50,902 bases of DNA from Bacillota bacterium (GTDB taxonomy: Bacteria > Bacillota > Clostridia > Lachnospirales > Lachnospiraceae), in assembly GCA_023408815.1 (NCBI GenBank), contig JAEYJO010000018.1:1-50902 (forward strand), written 5' to 3'. A program made the position numbers and the translations under genes. Shown piece after piece: positions 32,293 to 41,726 of this stretch. Below the pieces are notes generated by a model. It ran no database searches, was not told where the DNA came from, and saw only the letters and a program-made list of their open reading frames with translations. Positions within the stretch are counted from its first letter, which is position 1. Each line of letters starts with the position of its first letter.

Positions 32293-34641
32293 ATGAAATT
32301 CAGCAACGGATGCTGGCTGCAAAAGGAAGGCTGTTCCTGCTTTGCGCCGCAGGAAATTTATTTTACCAAAACAGAAAGTCATAAAGTAACGCTTCTGGCC
32401 CCCACTAATCACATCCGGCACAGAGGCGACACGCTGGGGGGAATTAATCTGACTCTGGAAATCACGTCTCCCGCTCCAGATATTATGAGGGTCCGTACCT
32501 ATCACCATAAAGGAACGATAACGGATACTCCCGCCTTCGAACTGTCTCTTACGAAGGAACTTCCCCTCTCAATTGCCGACAGTGAAGGGGAAATCCGCAT
32601 TGCCAGCGGCGGTCTCACTTTGGTCATCACGAAAAAAAACTGGTCTATGACCTGGCTTAGAGACGGTAAATTCATCACCTCCAGCAACGGCAGGGACCTC
32701 GCTCTCATGAAGACTAACTGGCTGGGCGACGCTTACGACAAGGGAGACAATGAGGAAACCTATATCCGTCAGATGCTTTCCCTCTCGGTAGGGGAGCTGG
32801 TGTACGGCATGGGCGAGCGCTTCACCCCATTCGTGAAAAACGGACAGAGTGTGGACATATGGAATGCTGACGGAGGCACGAGCACGGAGCAATCCTACAA
32901 GAACATTCCCTTCTTCCTGACCAACAGAGGCTATGGTGTATTTGTGAATCATCCAGAGAAAGTGTCCTTCGAGGTCGGCACAGAAATGGTAACGAAGACG
33001 GAGTTCTCCGTAGAGGGCGGAGTTCTGGATTACTTCTTTATCAATGGGCCTTCCATGAAGGAAGTGCTTACCCGCTATACGGATTTAACCGGCAAGCCTT
33101 CGCTTCCGGCCCCCTGGACCTTCGGCCTGTGGCTGTCCACCTCATTTACTACCAATTATGACGAGAAAACAGTCATGAGCTTCGTAGACGGAATGTTGGA
33201 CAGGGGGATTCCGCTGCGCACCTTCCATTTCGACTGCTTCTGGATGAAGGAATTCCATTGGTCAGATTTTATCTGGGACAGCCGGGTATTCCCCGACCCT
33301 GAGGGTATGCTTAAGAGAATTAAGGATAAGGGACTGAAAATCTGTGTGTGGATCAACTCCTACATCGCGCAGGAATCCTGTCTTTTCGATGAGGGCGTAA
33401 AAAACGGATATTTCCTCAAACGCACCAATGGTCAGGTATGGCAATGGGATATGTGGCAGCCTGGAATGGCACTGGTGGACTTTACGAATCCGGCGGCCTG
33501 CAAGTGGTTCCAAGACGGGCTGGAGAAACTGTTAGATATGGGAGTGGATTGCTTCAAGACGGACTTCGGCGAAAGAATCCCTTCCGAAGACGTGGTATAT
33601 TACGATCACTCCGACCCGATAAAAATGCACAATTATTATACATATCTCTATAACAAATGCGTTTATGAACTTCTCGAACGAAAACAAGGCAAAGGAAATG
33701 CAGTACTGTTCGCCCGCTCCGCAACGGCCGGCGGGCAGAAGTTCCCGGTACACTGGGGAGGCGACTGCTGGTCCGATTACGAATCCATGGAGGAAAGCCT
33801 CAGAGGCGGGCTGTCTCTGTTAATGTCCGGCTTCGGATACTGGGCTCACGATATCGGAGGATTCGAAAGCACTTCCACCTCCGACGTATATAAGCGCTGG
33901 GTTGCCTTCGGATTGCTGTCTTCACACAGTCGTCTCCACGGAAGCTCCTCCTACCGGGTGCCCTGGGCATACGATGAGGAAGCGGTGGATGTAGTAAGAT
34001 TCTTTACAAAGCTGAAGGCGCGGCTTATGCCTTATATTTACAAAACCGCTGTGGACACCTCGGTCAGCGGAATTCCTACTATGAGAAGCATGGTTTTGGA
34101 ATATACTCAGGATAAGACCTGCCACTATGTGGATAAGCAATATATGCTGGGCGATAATTTATTAGTCACTCCTATTTTCAATGACGAAAACCTTGCGGAA
34201 TATTACCTGCCGGAGGGAACCTGGACCAATTTCTTCACTGGAGAAGTGAAAAAAGGACCTGTCTGGGTCACGGAGTCTCACGGGTATATGAGCATTCCTC
34301 TTATGGTGAAAGAAAATTCTATTGTAACTCTTGGGTATACTGATGAGAGGCCGGATTATGATTACGGCAAGGATCCGGAATTCCGAATCTATGCATTGAA
34401 GGACGGTGCAGAGACTTCCAGCGTTGTGTATAATATAGAGAATAAGGAAGCTTTCAGAATTAAGGCTTCCAAGGCCGGAAATGCTGTTAAAGTATCTATT
34501 GCCGCTTCCGGGCCTTGTAAGTTACGGCTTATCAATGTGAAAGGGATTTCTGCTTCAGAAGGAGATTTATCGCAAGATGGCGCAGATACTGTTATCGCGC
34601 TGACGGGAAGCGGAAATAAAGAGGTTACAGTAACGGTGTAA
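32293..34641 (+). CDS. yicI: GH31 alpha-xylosidase (YicI-like)
   Basis: The 782-residue enzyme matches alpha-xylosidases of family 31. Nucleophile Asp424 is in CFKTDFGERIPSE and acid/base Asp491 in HWGGDCWSDYESM, in the same contexts as Asp416 and Asp482 of E. coli YicI. N-terminal beta-sandwich, barrel with long insertions (FDCFWMKEFHWSDFIWD), and C-terminal beta domains are all present. No signal peptide. It should release xylose from isoprimeverose-type ends of xyloglucan fragments in the cytoplasm. It stands alone on the plus strand, divergent from the kinase, and ends at a bidirectional terminator. The ribosome site is weak (AAAGGA, too far upstream). Confidence 0.92.
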   Translation: MKFSNGCWLQKEGCSCFAPQEIYFTKTESHKVTLLAPTNHIRHRGDTLGGINLTLEITSPAPDIMRVRTYHHKGTITDTPAFELSLTKELPLSIADSEGEIRIASGGLTLVITKKNWSMTWLRDGKFITSSNGRDLALMKTNWLGDAYDKGDNEETYIRQMLSLSVGELVYGMGERFTPFVKNGQSVDIWNADGGTSTEQSYKNIPFFLTNRGYGVFVNHPEKVSFEVGTEMVTKTEFSVEGGVLDYFFINGPSMKEVLTRYTDLTGKPSLPAPWTFGLWLSTSFTTNYDEKTVMSFVDGMLDRGIPLRTFHFDCFWMKEFHWSDFIWDSRVFPDPEGMLKRIKDKGLKICVWINSYIAQESCLFDEGVKNGYFLKRTNGQVWQWDMWQPGMALVDFTNPAACKWFQDGLEKLLDMGVDCFKTDFGERIPSEDVVYYDHSDPIKMHNYYTYLYNKCVYELLERKQGKGNAVLFARSATAGGQKFPVHWGGDCWSDYESMEESLRGGLSLLMSGFGYWAHDIGGFESTSTSDVYKRWVAFGLLSSHSRLHGSSSYRVPWAYDEEAVDVVRFFTKLKARLMPYIYKTAVDTSVSGIPTMRSMVLEYTQDKTCHYVDKQYMLGDNLLVTPIFNDENLAEYYLPEGTWTNFFTGEVKKGPVWVTESHGYMSIPLMVKENSIVTLGYTDERPDYDYGKDPEFRIYALKDGAETSSVVYNIENKEAFRIKASKAGNAVKVSIAASGPCKLRLINVKGISASEGDLSQDGADTVIALTGSGNKEVTVTV

Positions 34642-34678
34642 TGCAATCCGGGGCAGCAGGGTATTTTTTATAAAAGAA

Positions 34679-34722
34679 AAAAGAGAACCGTTCATCTGCC
34701 AGATAATGAACGGTTCTCTTTT
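34679..34722. terminator. Bidirectional terminator
   Basis: AAAAGAGAACCGTTCAT and ATGAACGGTTCTCTTTT (34679-34695 and 34706-34722) form a 17-bp stem around a 10-base loop, with A/T runs at both sides. It lies between the convergent GH31 and chemoreceptor genes. Confidence 0.9.
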
Positions 34723-34759
34723 TATTTTAAGGGCAAGCACTGCAATTTCGTCTGCTCAT

Positions 34760-36832
34760 TTAAACAATAAACATTTGAATAGCTTCCAGCAGCTCATCCA
34801 TCTTGTTTTCCAGCTCCTTCGTAGCCTCTGATAACTGATCCACCTGGTGTACCTGCTTGTTAACTGTTTCATCCACGCAGACTGCCGATGCTGCCGTCTC
34901 CTCCGATACCGCTGATATGCTTTCAATTGCATTCAAGGTATCGCTGCGATTGGCATTCATCCCTTCTACATCCCGGACACTTACAGAAATATTTTGCAGC
35001 AGCTTTTCCATGTTCCTGCTCATATCGGAGAACCTGCGCCTCGTCTCTTCTACCGCCGCGCCCTGTGATTCCACGATTCTGCCGGCTTTTCCCGATGCCA
35101 TGATGGTATCATCGGAAACTCCTTCGATGGTTTCGATGACCTTTCTTATTTCCTCCGAGGAGTTCTTCGCACTGTCCGCCAGCTTCTTAATAGCCTCCGC
35201 CACCACCGAGAATCCTTTTCCTGCCTCTCCTGCTCTTGCTGCTTCTATGGAGGCGTTCAAGGAAAGCAGAGTGGTTTCCTCAGAAATCTCATCGATAGTA
35301 TCGGTAAGTATCCGTATGCTGTTAATTTTCTCAGAAAGCAGCTTTATTTTCCCGGAAAGCTGCCCCGTTATCTCCCCAGCTTCTGTTGACTGGGCGATAA
35401 GAGTGTCCATTCCTTTCGTTCCTTCGCCTATCATTTTGCGGGTATCGTCCGCCAGGCCTTCCATTTCCTTTACATTTTCTACAGTGCTCAAAATTTTGTC
35501 GGATAAGGAGTCCATCTTCTCAAGACACTGCTCCGCATCCTGCGCCTGACTTCCTACGCCGCCTTCAATCTCCTTCATAACTCCCTGAATATATTCCGTA
35601 GACGCCTTAAGCTCTGTCCCCGCCTGCTTTACATTGCCTACGCAGCCATTCACCTGAAGAGAGGTATCCCTTACCTCCATAATCAGCTTCTTCGTATTGG
35701 AAATCGTCTCCATGATATGTCCGCTGAGCCTGCCGAATTCCGCTCTGTCACGGATGCGCATATCCACGGTCAGATCTCCCTGGGAAACCTTAGCAAGTCT
35801 TCTCGTTATGCTTCCCATATTCCGGCTGATTCCGAACAAGATGGCAGCTCCTACGATCAATACCACCACGCAGGATAGAAATACCCATAAATATATACCG
35901 TTCTTGATACTCAGCGCTTCCTTCATCAAGCTGTCCTTGGGTGTCATGGCGCAGACAGCCGCCTGATTTGCCTCGCACTTGCTGTACATGAAGAGGTATT
36001 CCTTACCGTCGTATTCCACGTCGCGGCTATAGCTGCCGCTTTCCTCTTCAGCAGCGCTCTTGTAATATTCTTTATCTGAAAAAGCAAAACCGGAATTTTC
36101 ACCGGAATAAATCTCCCGTCCATCGGCCGTAACAAAAGCGATGATACTTCCGTCTCCGAGCGTCAGATCATTTAAGATTTCCTTAATTCTCTCTGTGCTG
36201 ACATCGATGACCACACAAGCATTCTTCGAGTTCACCATCCGGTACTGGGAGCAGATATAATTATCGCTGCTCGTTCCAAACCGTGCGTCCAGTACCGGAT
36301 GCTCCCCCGACCAGGTCTTTGACTTATCCGGATTGTCCGCGATCTCCCTGCTCTCCTCCATGAAACTGTCATAAAAACCGGTCTTGTCGCCCTTTCCGGT
36401 GGTAGTTGCCAAATCGTTCAAACTATCCGCGGTAACGATAATGATGTCCTTGATAAACTTGTTGCTGTTCTGCTTTGTCGTAATCAAGGTCTGAGCTTTC
36501 GTAAAGGCGTCATTTTTAGCGCTTTGATCGTTTTTGTAAGTATCAGATACGTAGTTCTTGATATTGGAATCGTTAAACAGCTGAATAGAATCCGAATCCA
36601 CCGATTCAAAGCCGAAATCCAGAAGCCTGGCAGTCATCTGTAAAGCCGTTCTCGCCGATTCCCCGTAATTATCCAGCATGCCCTTTGAAGCCTTGTTATA
36701 CGCAAAATTCCCCACCAAGGCCACCATGCACACGGGTATCAAGAATCCAGCCGTAAGCTGGACCTTTAGGCTGAGACCTCTTTTGGCCTTTTTCTTCTGT
36801 GCCTTTTTCTCCGTTTCCTTTTTTCCTATCAT
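34760..36832 (-). CDS. Methyl-accepting chemotaxis protein
   Basis: A membrane chemoreceptor of about 690 residues. A membrane helix near 25-45, a Cache-type extracytoplasmic sensor to about 310, a second helix (IYLWVFLSCVVVLIVGAAIL), HAMP, then the signalling domain with the tip EISEETTLLSLNASIEAARA GEAGKGFSVVAEAIKKLAD (in two parts). The ATG at 36832 has AAGGGG nine bases upstream; a GTG 11 codons earlier overlaps its own site. The ligand is unknown; the place next to sugar genes suggests a nutrient. It follows an AraC gene by 124 bp. No flagellar or che genes are in the window. Confidence 0.92.
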   Translation of the reverse strand: MIGKKETEKKAQKKKAKRGLSLKVQLTAGFLIPVCMVALVGNFAYNKASKGMLDNYGESARTALQMTARLLDFGFESVDSDSIQLFNDSNIKNYVSDTYKNDQSAKNDAFTKAQTLITTKQNSNKFIKDIIIVTADSLNDLATTTGKGDKTGFYDSFMEESREIADNPDKSKTWSGEHPVLDARFGTSSDNYICSQYRMVNSKNACVVIDVSTERIKEILNDLTLGDGSIIAFVTADGREIYSGENSGFAFSDKEYYKSAAEEESGSYSRDVEYDGKEYLFMYSKCEANQAAVCAMTPKDSLMKEALSIKNGIYLWVFLSCVVVLIVGAAILFGISRNMGSITRRLAKVSQGDLTVDMRIRDRAEFGRLSGHIMETISNTKKLIMEVRDTSLQVNGCVGNVKQAGTELKASTEYIQGVMKEIEGGVGSQAQDAEQCLEKMDSLSDKILSTVENVKEMEGLADDTRKMIGEGTKGMDTLIAQSTEAGEITGQLSGKIKLLSEKINSIRILTDTIDEISEETTLLSLNASIEAARAGEAGKGFSVVAEAIKKLADSAKNSSEEIRKVIETIEGVSDDTIMASGKAGRIVESQGAAVEETRRRFSDMSRNMEKLLQNISVSVRDVEGMNANRSDTLNAIESISAVSEETAASAVCVDETVNKQVHQVDQLSEATKELENKMDELLEAIQMFIV

Positions 36833-36956
36833 CGCCACCGTCCCCTTTGACAGATTCTTTTTCACCTTTTCTATATTAGCATAGAAAATAAAGGAAATTT
36901 ACCGGATAAAATTCACTCCTTTTACCGCATTTTTTTAATATTTATTACTTAAACCA

Positions 36957-37820
36957 CTATTTTTTTACATCAGTTTTCTGCAGGATATCCTTCATTGCAA
37001 AGCCCTTCGCCTCCTGAGGGGACATAGTATGAAACTGCCTGAAATCGTTTACCAGATGGGCCTGATCCGTATAGCCAAGCTCATATACCGCATCGAGAAC
37101 ATTGAAGTCCTTTCGAAACAGCATATCGTGCCATAAATATTGATACCTTATAAGAGAGGAGAACTTTTTGGGAGAAACCCCTATATTTTCCCGGAAAATC
37201 CGTTCCAAGTGCCTGCCGCTTATGTGATTGTCTTTGGAAAGCTGTTCGATCCTGAGATTTCCTTTTCTTCGCAGAATTTTATACACCGCTTCCATGACAA
37301 CAGGATTGCTTTTTTCGGGACGGATATTTTGTAATAAGAACCTCTCCGCAATGGCAATCCTATCCTCTATATTTATAATGTCGAACAAAAGGGGATAAAG
37401 TTCTTTCCGGAGCCTGGAAAAATGATAATCCACATCAAAAAATCCATTTTTAACATCCTTCATGGAATCCTCCGAGAAGAGAACTGCGCTCCACGCATAA
37501 AAGCGGATGGCAAAGGTGGAAAGCGCCATTCGCCTGTCGTTTATGCGACTGGTAAAAAAAGAGCTGTCATCAATTCCGCAAAAGCTTCCTTTCAGAGTAT
37601 TTTCTGTGAAATTGACATCGAAGATGAGGTCCATGCAGGTATCCGGCGTTACCAGCCCTTGCGTAGGGATGTCCGTCTCCGGCTGTATGTAAGGTTTACT
37701 GCTGCCCCAGAAACACCTGATAAACGGTTTCAGCGCGTCGCACGGCTCGAACTCCATATAGTCAGGGCCATGTGCGAAGGGAGCGGCTGTTATTGGTTTA
37801 TATATTTTATAAAAATCCAT
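36957..37820 (-). CDS. AraC-family transcriptional regulator
   Basis: The 287-residue protein has an N-terminal ligand domain (YMEFEPCDALKPFIRCFWGS) of the type seen in DUF6597-like AraC proteins and a C-terminal double HTH at about 180-280 (RIEQLSKDNHISGRHLERIF and DAVYELGYTDQAHLVNDFRQ). The HTH ends MSPQEAKG, close to the usual SPxxYR end. It follows the CPBP gene by 21 bp in the same direction, suggesting one transcript with TetR and CPBP genes. Targets are unknown; the chemoreceptor behind it is one candidate. The ribosome site is GGAGGGG. Confidence 0.9.
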   Translation of the reverse strand: MDFYKIYKPITAAPFAHGPDYMEFEPCDALKPFIRCFWGSSKPYIQPETDIPTQGLVTPDTCMDLIFDVNFTENTLKGSFCGIDDSSFFTSRINDRRMALSTFAIRFYAWSAVLFSEDSMKDVKNGFFDVDYHFSRLRKELYPLLFDIINIEDRIAIAERFLLQNIRPEKSNPVVMEAVYKILRRKGNLRIEQLSKDNHISGRHLERIFRENIGVSPKKFSSLIRYQYLWHDMLFRKDFNVLDAVYELGYTDQAHLVNDFRQFHTMSPQEAKGFAMKDILQKTDVKK

Positions 37821-37841
37821 TGGCCCCTCCTTATCTGTCGT

Positions 37842-38597
37842 CTATTGAGTTGTGTCTGAGTCAAATTTCTTGTTCGTTTTCCACATAATAATTGCATAAA
37901 TCAATAATATACATACTTGTAGAGCCAATGCAACAGTTGTTTTTATTCCTAAGTCTTCACGGGTTATACTTGCAATATAATCATGAAGTGCATGCCATAT
38001 AATTAGAAACCACAGACTTTTCGTAATATTTACTATTTCGGCAAGAACAAAGCCAACCAGAAATGCAAAAATCATTTGTAATATGAGGTACGCTAAATTT
38101 TTCCCGTTAAAGGCATTCGCTAAGTGCAATAAACCAAATATAATTGATGAAAAAATAATAGCAGTTTTACTTCCTTTTACAAGCAGAAAATTATATACAA
38201 TTCCTCTAAAATATATTTCTTCATTAAATCCTACTGCGATCACAAACAATAAAAGAACAATATATTGCTTTACTGTTATTTCCGATGAAAATCCTAATAA
38301 TAATATGGCTATTATTTCTATCGCAATCAGCGGAATGTAATACATGGCTTTCCTTAGTGTATTCTTATTTTCCAGCCTGAACCCGCAATCTATAAATGAC
38401 AGCCCTGTTCTATTCATTATGAACAGGCTTATGAAAACAGAAAAAATCAAAAAGATAGTAGTTACAATAAGCTGCATTTCTATTGGTAAGTTTAAAATCT
38501 GCGGTATTGCAGTTCCCAATCCCGTCATAAATGTACATAAAAATGCCGCACCTATCGCACATATATATGGATGCCTTTTGCTGAACCGTTCTTTCAT
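37842..38597 (-). CDS. CPBP-family intramembrane metalloprotease
   Basis: A 251-residue membrane protein with seven to eight hydrophobic segments. The CAAX-protease/bacteriocin-processing motifs are complete: GFNEEIYFRGIVYN (EExxxR), FGLLHLANAF, and IIWHALHDYI. These residues form the zinc-free or metal site within the membrane. Such proteins handle peptide maturation or give immunity to bacteriocins. Overlap of 4 bp with the upstream TetR gene shows translational coupling. The substrate is unknown. Confidence 0.9.
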   Translation of the reverse strand: MKERFSKRHPYICAIGAAFLCTFMTGLGTAIPQILNLPIEMQLIVTTIFLIFSVFISLFIMNRTGLSFIDCGFRLENKNTLRKAMYYIPLIAIEIIAILLLGFSSEITVKQYIVLLLFVIAVGFNEEIYFRGIVYNFLLVKGSKTAIIFSSIIFGLLHLANAFNGKNLAYLILQMIFAFLVGFVLAEIVNITKSLWFLIIWHALHDYIASITREDLGIKTTVALALQVCILLIYAIIMWKTNKKFDSDTTQ

Positions 38598-39178
38598 CGT
38601 TTTTCTCCTTCTTCACTCTTCAGTTTCATCATCAATCCCCTAAATGAATTATTCAATAATCTTCTTATTTCATCATCACTAAAACGGCAATTATTTGTTG
38701 CATACATCGATGCAATACCATGTGCGGTAAGCCAGACTCCCGCATACAATTCCCGGGAAAACCGTTTACCCAGGCCGGTCATTTTGCTTATCATTTCCAG
38801 AACTTCATCATCACCTTCTGTTGAACCGACGATTTCCAGCATGCTTTTACTTTTGAATGCATCTGACATGAATAACAGCTTAAATAAATTCTTTTCTCTT
38901 TTTGCAAATTCAATATATGCTAAGCCAATATTTAAAAAACCGTTATCAGGATCACTCATAGCTTCGAACATTACTGTATTATATATTTTTTCTGTCTCGT
39001 TATAAACTTCATCCTTTAATCCGTCCATCGATCTAAATACGCGGAATATGGGATGTACGGAGCATCCGATCCTCTCTGCTATTGCTCGGGCATTCAAGTT
39101 CTCCATGCCTTTTTCTCTAACAATGCCAATAGATGTCTTTATAATTTGATCTTGTGTAATTCTTATCCTGGGCGGCAA
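38594..39178 (-). CDS. TetR-family transcriptional regulator
   Basis: A 194-residue repressor with an N-terminal HTH (NLNARAIAERIGCSVHPIFR, recognition helix SVHPIFRVF) and a C-terminal WHG-type ligand domain that includes AGVWLTAHGIASMYA. The start is a TTG at 39178 with AAAGGAG six bases upstream. It is the first gene of TetR-CPBP-AraC. Palindromes overlap its promoter (39212-39253), so it probably represses itself and the CPBP gene. The ligand is unknown. Confidence 0.9.
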   Translation of the reverse strand: MPPRIRITQDQIIKTSIGIVREKGMENLNARAIAERIGCSVHPIFRVFRSMDGLKDEVYNETEKIYNTVMFEAMSDPDNGFLNIGLAYIEFAKREKNLFKLLFMSDAFKSKSMLEIVGSTEGDDEVLEMISKMTGLGKRFSRELYAGVWLTAHGIASMYATNNCRFSDDEIRRLLNNSFRGLMMKLKSEEGEKR

Positions 39179-39211
39179 GGTATTCTCCTTTTTTAAAGAA
39201 ACATATGTTAC

Positions 39212-39253
39212 GTATCATCTGATACTTTATCATCATAATTGACTGTTGTCAAT
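39212..39253 (-). promoter_or_regulatory. TetR promoter with two operator-like palindromes
   Basis: On the minus strand, TTGACA (39252-39247), a 17-bp spacer, and TAAAGT (39229-39224). The -35 lies inside ATTGACAACAGTCAAT (a perfect 6-bp inverted repeat), and the -10 abuts GTATCAGATGATAC (39225-39212). Both palindromes are the right size for TetR dimers. Confidence 0.55.
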
Positions 39254-39321
39254 AATATTGCTCGATATGATTACGTCCAATCATAACTGATGAGATGTCA
39301 GGCTTTCATTTTCGCAAAATA

Positions 39322-39350
39322 AAACCGGCTCCGTTTAAACCGAGCCGGTT
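39322..39350 (-). terminator. Terminator of the two-component/ABC operon
   Basis: AACCGGCTC (39323-39331) pairs with GAGCCGGTT (39342-39350). Read on the minus strand the stem is followed by TTATTTT. It is 16 bp after the permease stop. Confidence 0.8.
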
Positions 39351-39365
39351 AGTAATTGCTTAATA

Positions 39366-41726
39366 TTATAGCGCGCTGATAGTATCTACAATTGACATAT
39401 TACGAATCCTATTTACCGGGCCTCGTATAGCAAAGATAACAGATACAGCTACAATTGCTATGATAGTGGTAACTTCTGCAAATGGAATATCCCAATGTTC
39501 GCCCCAGTGAAAGGTTATCAGCCTCGTATACAAAAACTTGTTCATTATTAATCCGACAGCACCGCCGCAGATACTTCCTGTGATTGCATAGGTCAAAGCC
39601 TCAGCAATAATCATTTTTATTAGCTGTCTATTACTTAAACCGATGGCACGAAATGCACCATACTGTTTCATGCGGGATGAAACGCTCATTGAAAGGCTGT
39701 TTACTATATTGAATATGGTAATCAAAGCAATTAAAGCCATAAAGCCATAGATAAACAATCCAAAAGAGTAATAAGAGCCTGTTACGCTGCGATTCCCGGA
39801 GCGTTCATCGGAAAAGGTAACCTCTGTACCAACTAATTTATGAATTTCATCAACGTCAGCTTCGGTTGCATTCTCAGATAACTGCAAGTCTATAATTGTA
39901 TAATCCGTTTGTCCGGTTAACTGCCGGAAGGTGTTTTCAGAACAGATAATCGTTCCAACATCAGGAGCATTGTTAAAAGGACTGGATGAGAGCAAACCGA
40001 CAATTTTTATATCCGCAGTTCCCTCCCCTATGTGCAGCGTTACCGTATCTCCGGATCTTATGGTATTTTGCTTTTCAAAAACAATCAGTCCGGTGTTGTT
40101 CTCGTTTTGAACGGTATCCAAAGATCCCTCAAGCAAATAATCCTTTGCCCACTTAAACTGGTTTTCCTCGTAAGAAATCAAATCCACCCTTTTTTCTTCC
40201 CCGTTTACTGTAACAGGCAGATCGTAAGCGAACATTCTCCCGTATACCCGATCGATCGCTGCGTTATCCTGAAATTCTTTTACCAATGTATTACTGATAG
40301 AGCATGTATTGTCAGGACTTACAACAGATAAATCCGGTGTCCATGGCTTCAAGGGCGTAAGCGTATGATGCATAAAATCAACCGTGACCGAGAACCCCAG
40401 AAAGAGAATGATACTCAGGGAAAAGGATCCGACCATCAAAACAAAATTCTTTCTGCTCGCTTTTGCATGGTGGAAGCCAAGAATAGTATCTATTTTGAAA
40501 ACAGCAGTATTAGCAGCTTTTCGTACAGGCTGTAAAAAATTAGCATTTCCTGACACAGCGGCTAGCGGTGAAACGATTGCTGCCCTTTTTGCCGGGGAAC
40601 GAGCTGCGAGAAGAACAGTCAGGATACCTATACAAATACCGGCTGCAATACTTGGAAGGCTTATTCCGAAGGTTGGCATTCCGGCAAAATATTCCGGACT
40701 AAGAAAACGAAGTAAAGCGCACAAAATCCAAATTACAACCGCTCCTGTTGAAATGCCCAGCGGAATCGCAAATTTACACCAGCCAAGGGCTTCTTTTCGG
40801 ACAAATCTCATCACCTGTTTGGGCGTCGCACCTATACAGCGCATCATTCCAAAAAATTCTGTACGCTGTGCGACATTGCTGTTTAGACTGCTTGCAATCA
40901 TCATAATGCCCGCCAGTAAAACTAATAAAAACAAAACGGCTGCTGAGCTATAGATTTGCAGCATGAAAGAATTTCCGCTTTGGCCGAGTAAGCCCAACAG
41001 CTTCGTGTTTTCCGAAACCTGTTCGTCTGAAAGTCCAAGCTGAGACTTCATATCAACAATCGTATTGCGTATATTGCTATAAGTGGAAAACTGCACACAA
41101 AAGACACTGTTATACTCCGCAGGTTCACCATTCGTGACTCCGGGATATAAGGAACGAAACGCCTCGGTCGTCAGGCAAACCGCATAGGAATCTTCTTCCA
41201 TTGTTTTAGGTACATCCTTCATAAAGCCGGAAATCGTAAATTGATAACTTGTTCCATCAGGTGTATCGACTGAAATTGGATCTCCAATTCGTAGCCCAAG
41301 CATTGTCTTTGCGCGTTCAGTGACCATAGCCTCATCGGCCTCTTGCGGAAATGCTCCGTCCTGAATGACTTCGGTTTGCATTTTTGTAACCCAGTCTTTA
41401 TCGCTTCCAAAAACGGCCACGTCTTTCCCCGATAAAGTATAGCCTTGATCTCCTCGGTAATTGAGGACACCATACCAGGAAGAGGCAGTTACCTCCGGCC
41501 GTACAGAAATTATTTTTGCTTGTTCTTCGTTTATGTTTCTAACCATCACATGCCAATTACCATCCTCTATACGAGCCTGCATAATCTGGCTGCGTATAAA
41601 CATATCGGCCATACCAAAAATAGCTGTGACTAAAAACACCGCTAACACAATGCAAAATACAGACATTCTGTTTTGCCTTTTATGGACTTTGGCTGAAATG
41701 GGAACAAGGTCAAGATAACTTTTCAT
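39366..41726 (-). CDS. FtsX-type ABC transporter permease
   Basis: A 786-residue permease with two FtsX modules. An N-terminal helix (about 20-45) and extracellular domain lead to three helices in 250-375; a further helix near 425 and a second extracellular domain lead to three C-terminal helices, with the typical SMSVSSRMKQYGAFRAIGLS cytoplasmic loop; the first module has EFFGMMRCIGATPKQVM. The family exports peptides or lipids or resists antimicrobial peptides. It overlaps the ATPase gene by 17 bp and is the last gene of the operon. It is longer than BceB and lacks its single large loop, so a Bce-type assignment is not supported. Confidence 0.92.
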   Translation of the reverse strand: MKSYLDLVPISAKVHKRQNRMSVFCIVLAVFLVTAIFGMADMFIRSQIMQARIEDGNWHVMVRNINEEQAKIISVRPEVTASSWYGVLNYRGDQGYTLSGKDVAVFGSDKDWVTKMQTEVIQDGAFPQEADEAMVTERAKTMLGLRIGDPISVDTPDGTSYQFTISGFMKDVPKTMEEDSYAVCLTTEAFRSLYPGVTNGEPAEYNSVFCVQFSTYSNIRNTIVDMKSQLGLSDEQVSENTKLLGLLGQSGNSFMLQIYSSAAVLFLLVLLAGIMMIASSLNSNVAQRTEFFGMMRCIGATPKQVMRFVRKEALGWCKFAIPLGISTGAVVIWILCALLRFLSPEYFAGMPTFGISLPSIAAGICIGILTVLLAARSPAKRAAIVSPLAAVSGNANFLQPVRKAANTAVFKIDTILGFHHAKASRKNFVLMVGSFSLSIILFLGFSVTVDFMHHTLTPLKPWTPDLSVVSPDNTCSISNTLVKEFQDNAAIDRVYGRMFAYDLPVTVNGEEKRVDLISYEENQFKWAKDYLLEGSLDTVQNENNTGLIVFEKQNTIRSGDTVTLHIGEGTADIKIVGLLSSSPFNNAPDVGTIICSENTFRQLTGQTDYTIIDLQLSENATEADVDEIHKLVGTEVTFSDERSGNRSVTGSYYSFGLFIYGFMALIALITIFNIVNSLSMSVSSRMKQYGAFRAIGLSNRQLIKMIIAEALTYAITGSICGGAVGLIMNKFLYTRLITFHWGEHWDIPFAEVTTIIAIVAVSVIFAIRGPVNRIRNMSIVDTISAL

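Noticed and set aside
34857..35549. 230-codon plus-strand frame rich in Ser
   Set aside because: Antisense shadow of the chemoreceptor signalling domain.
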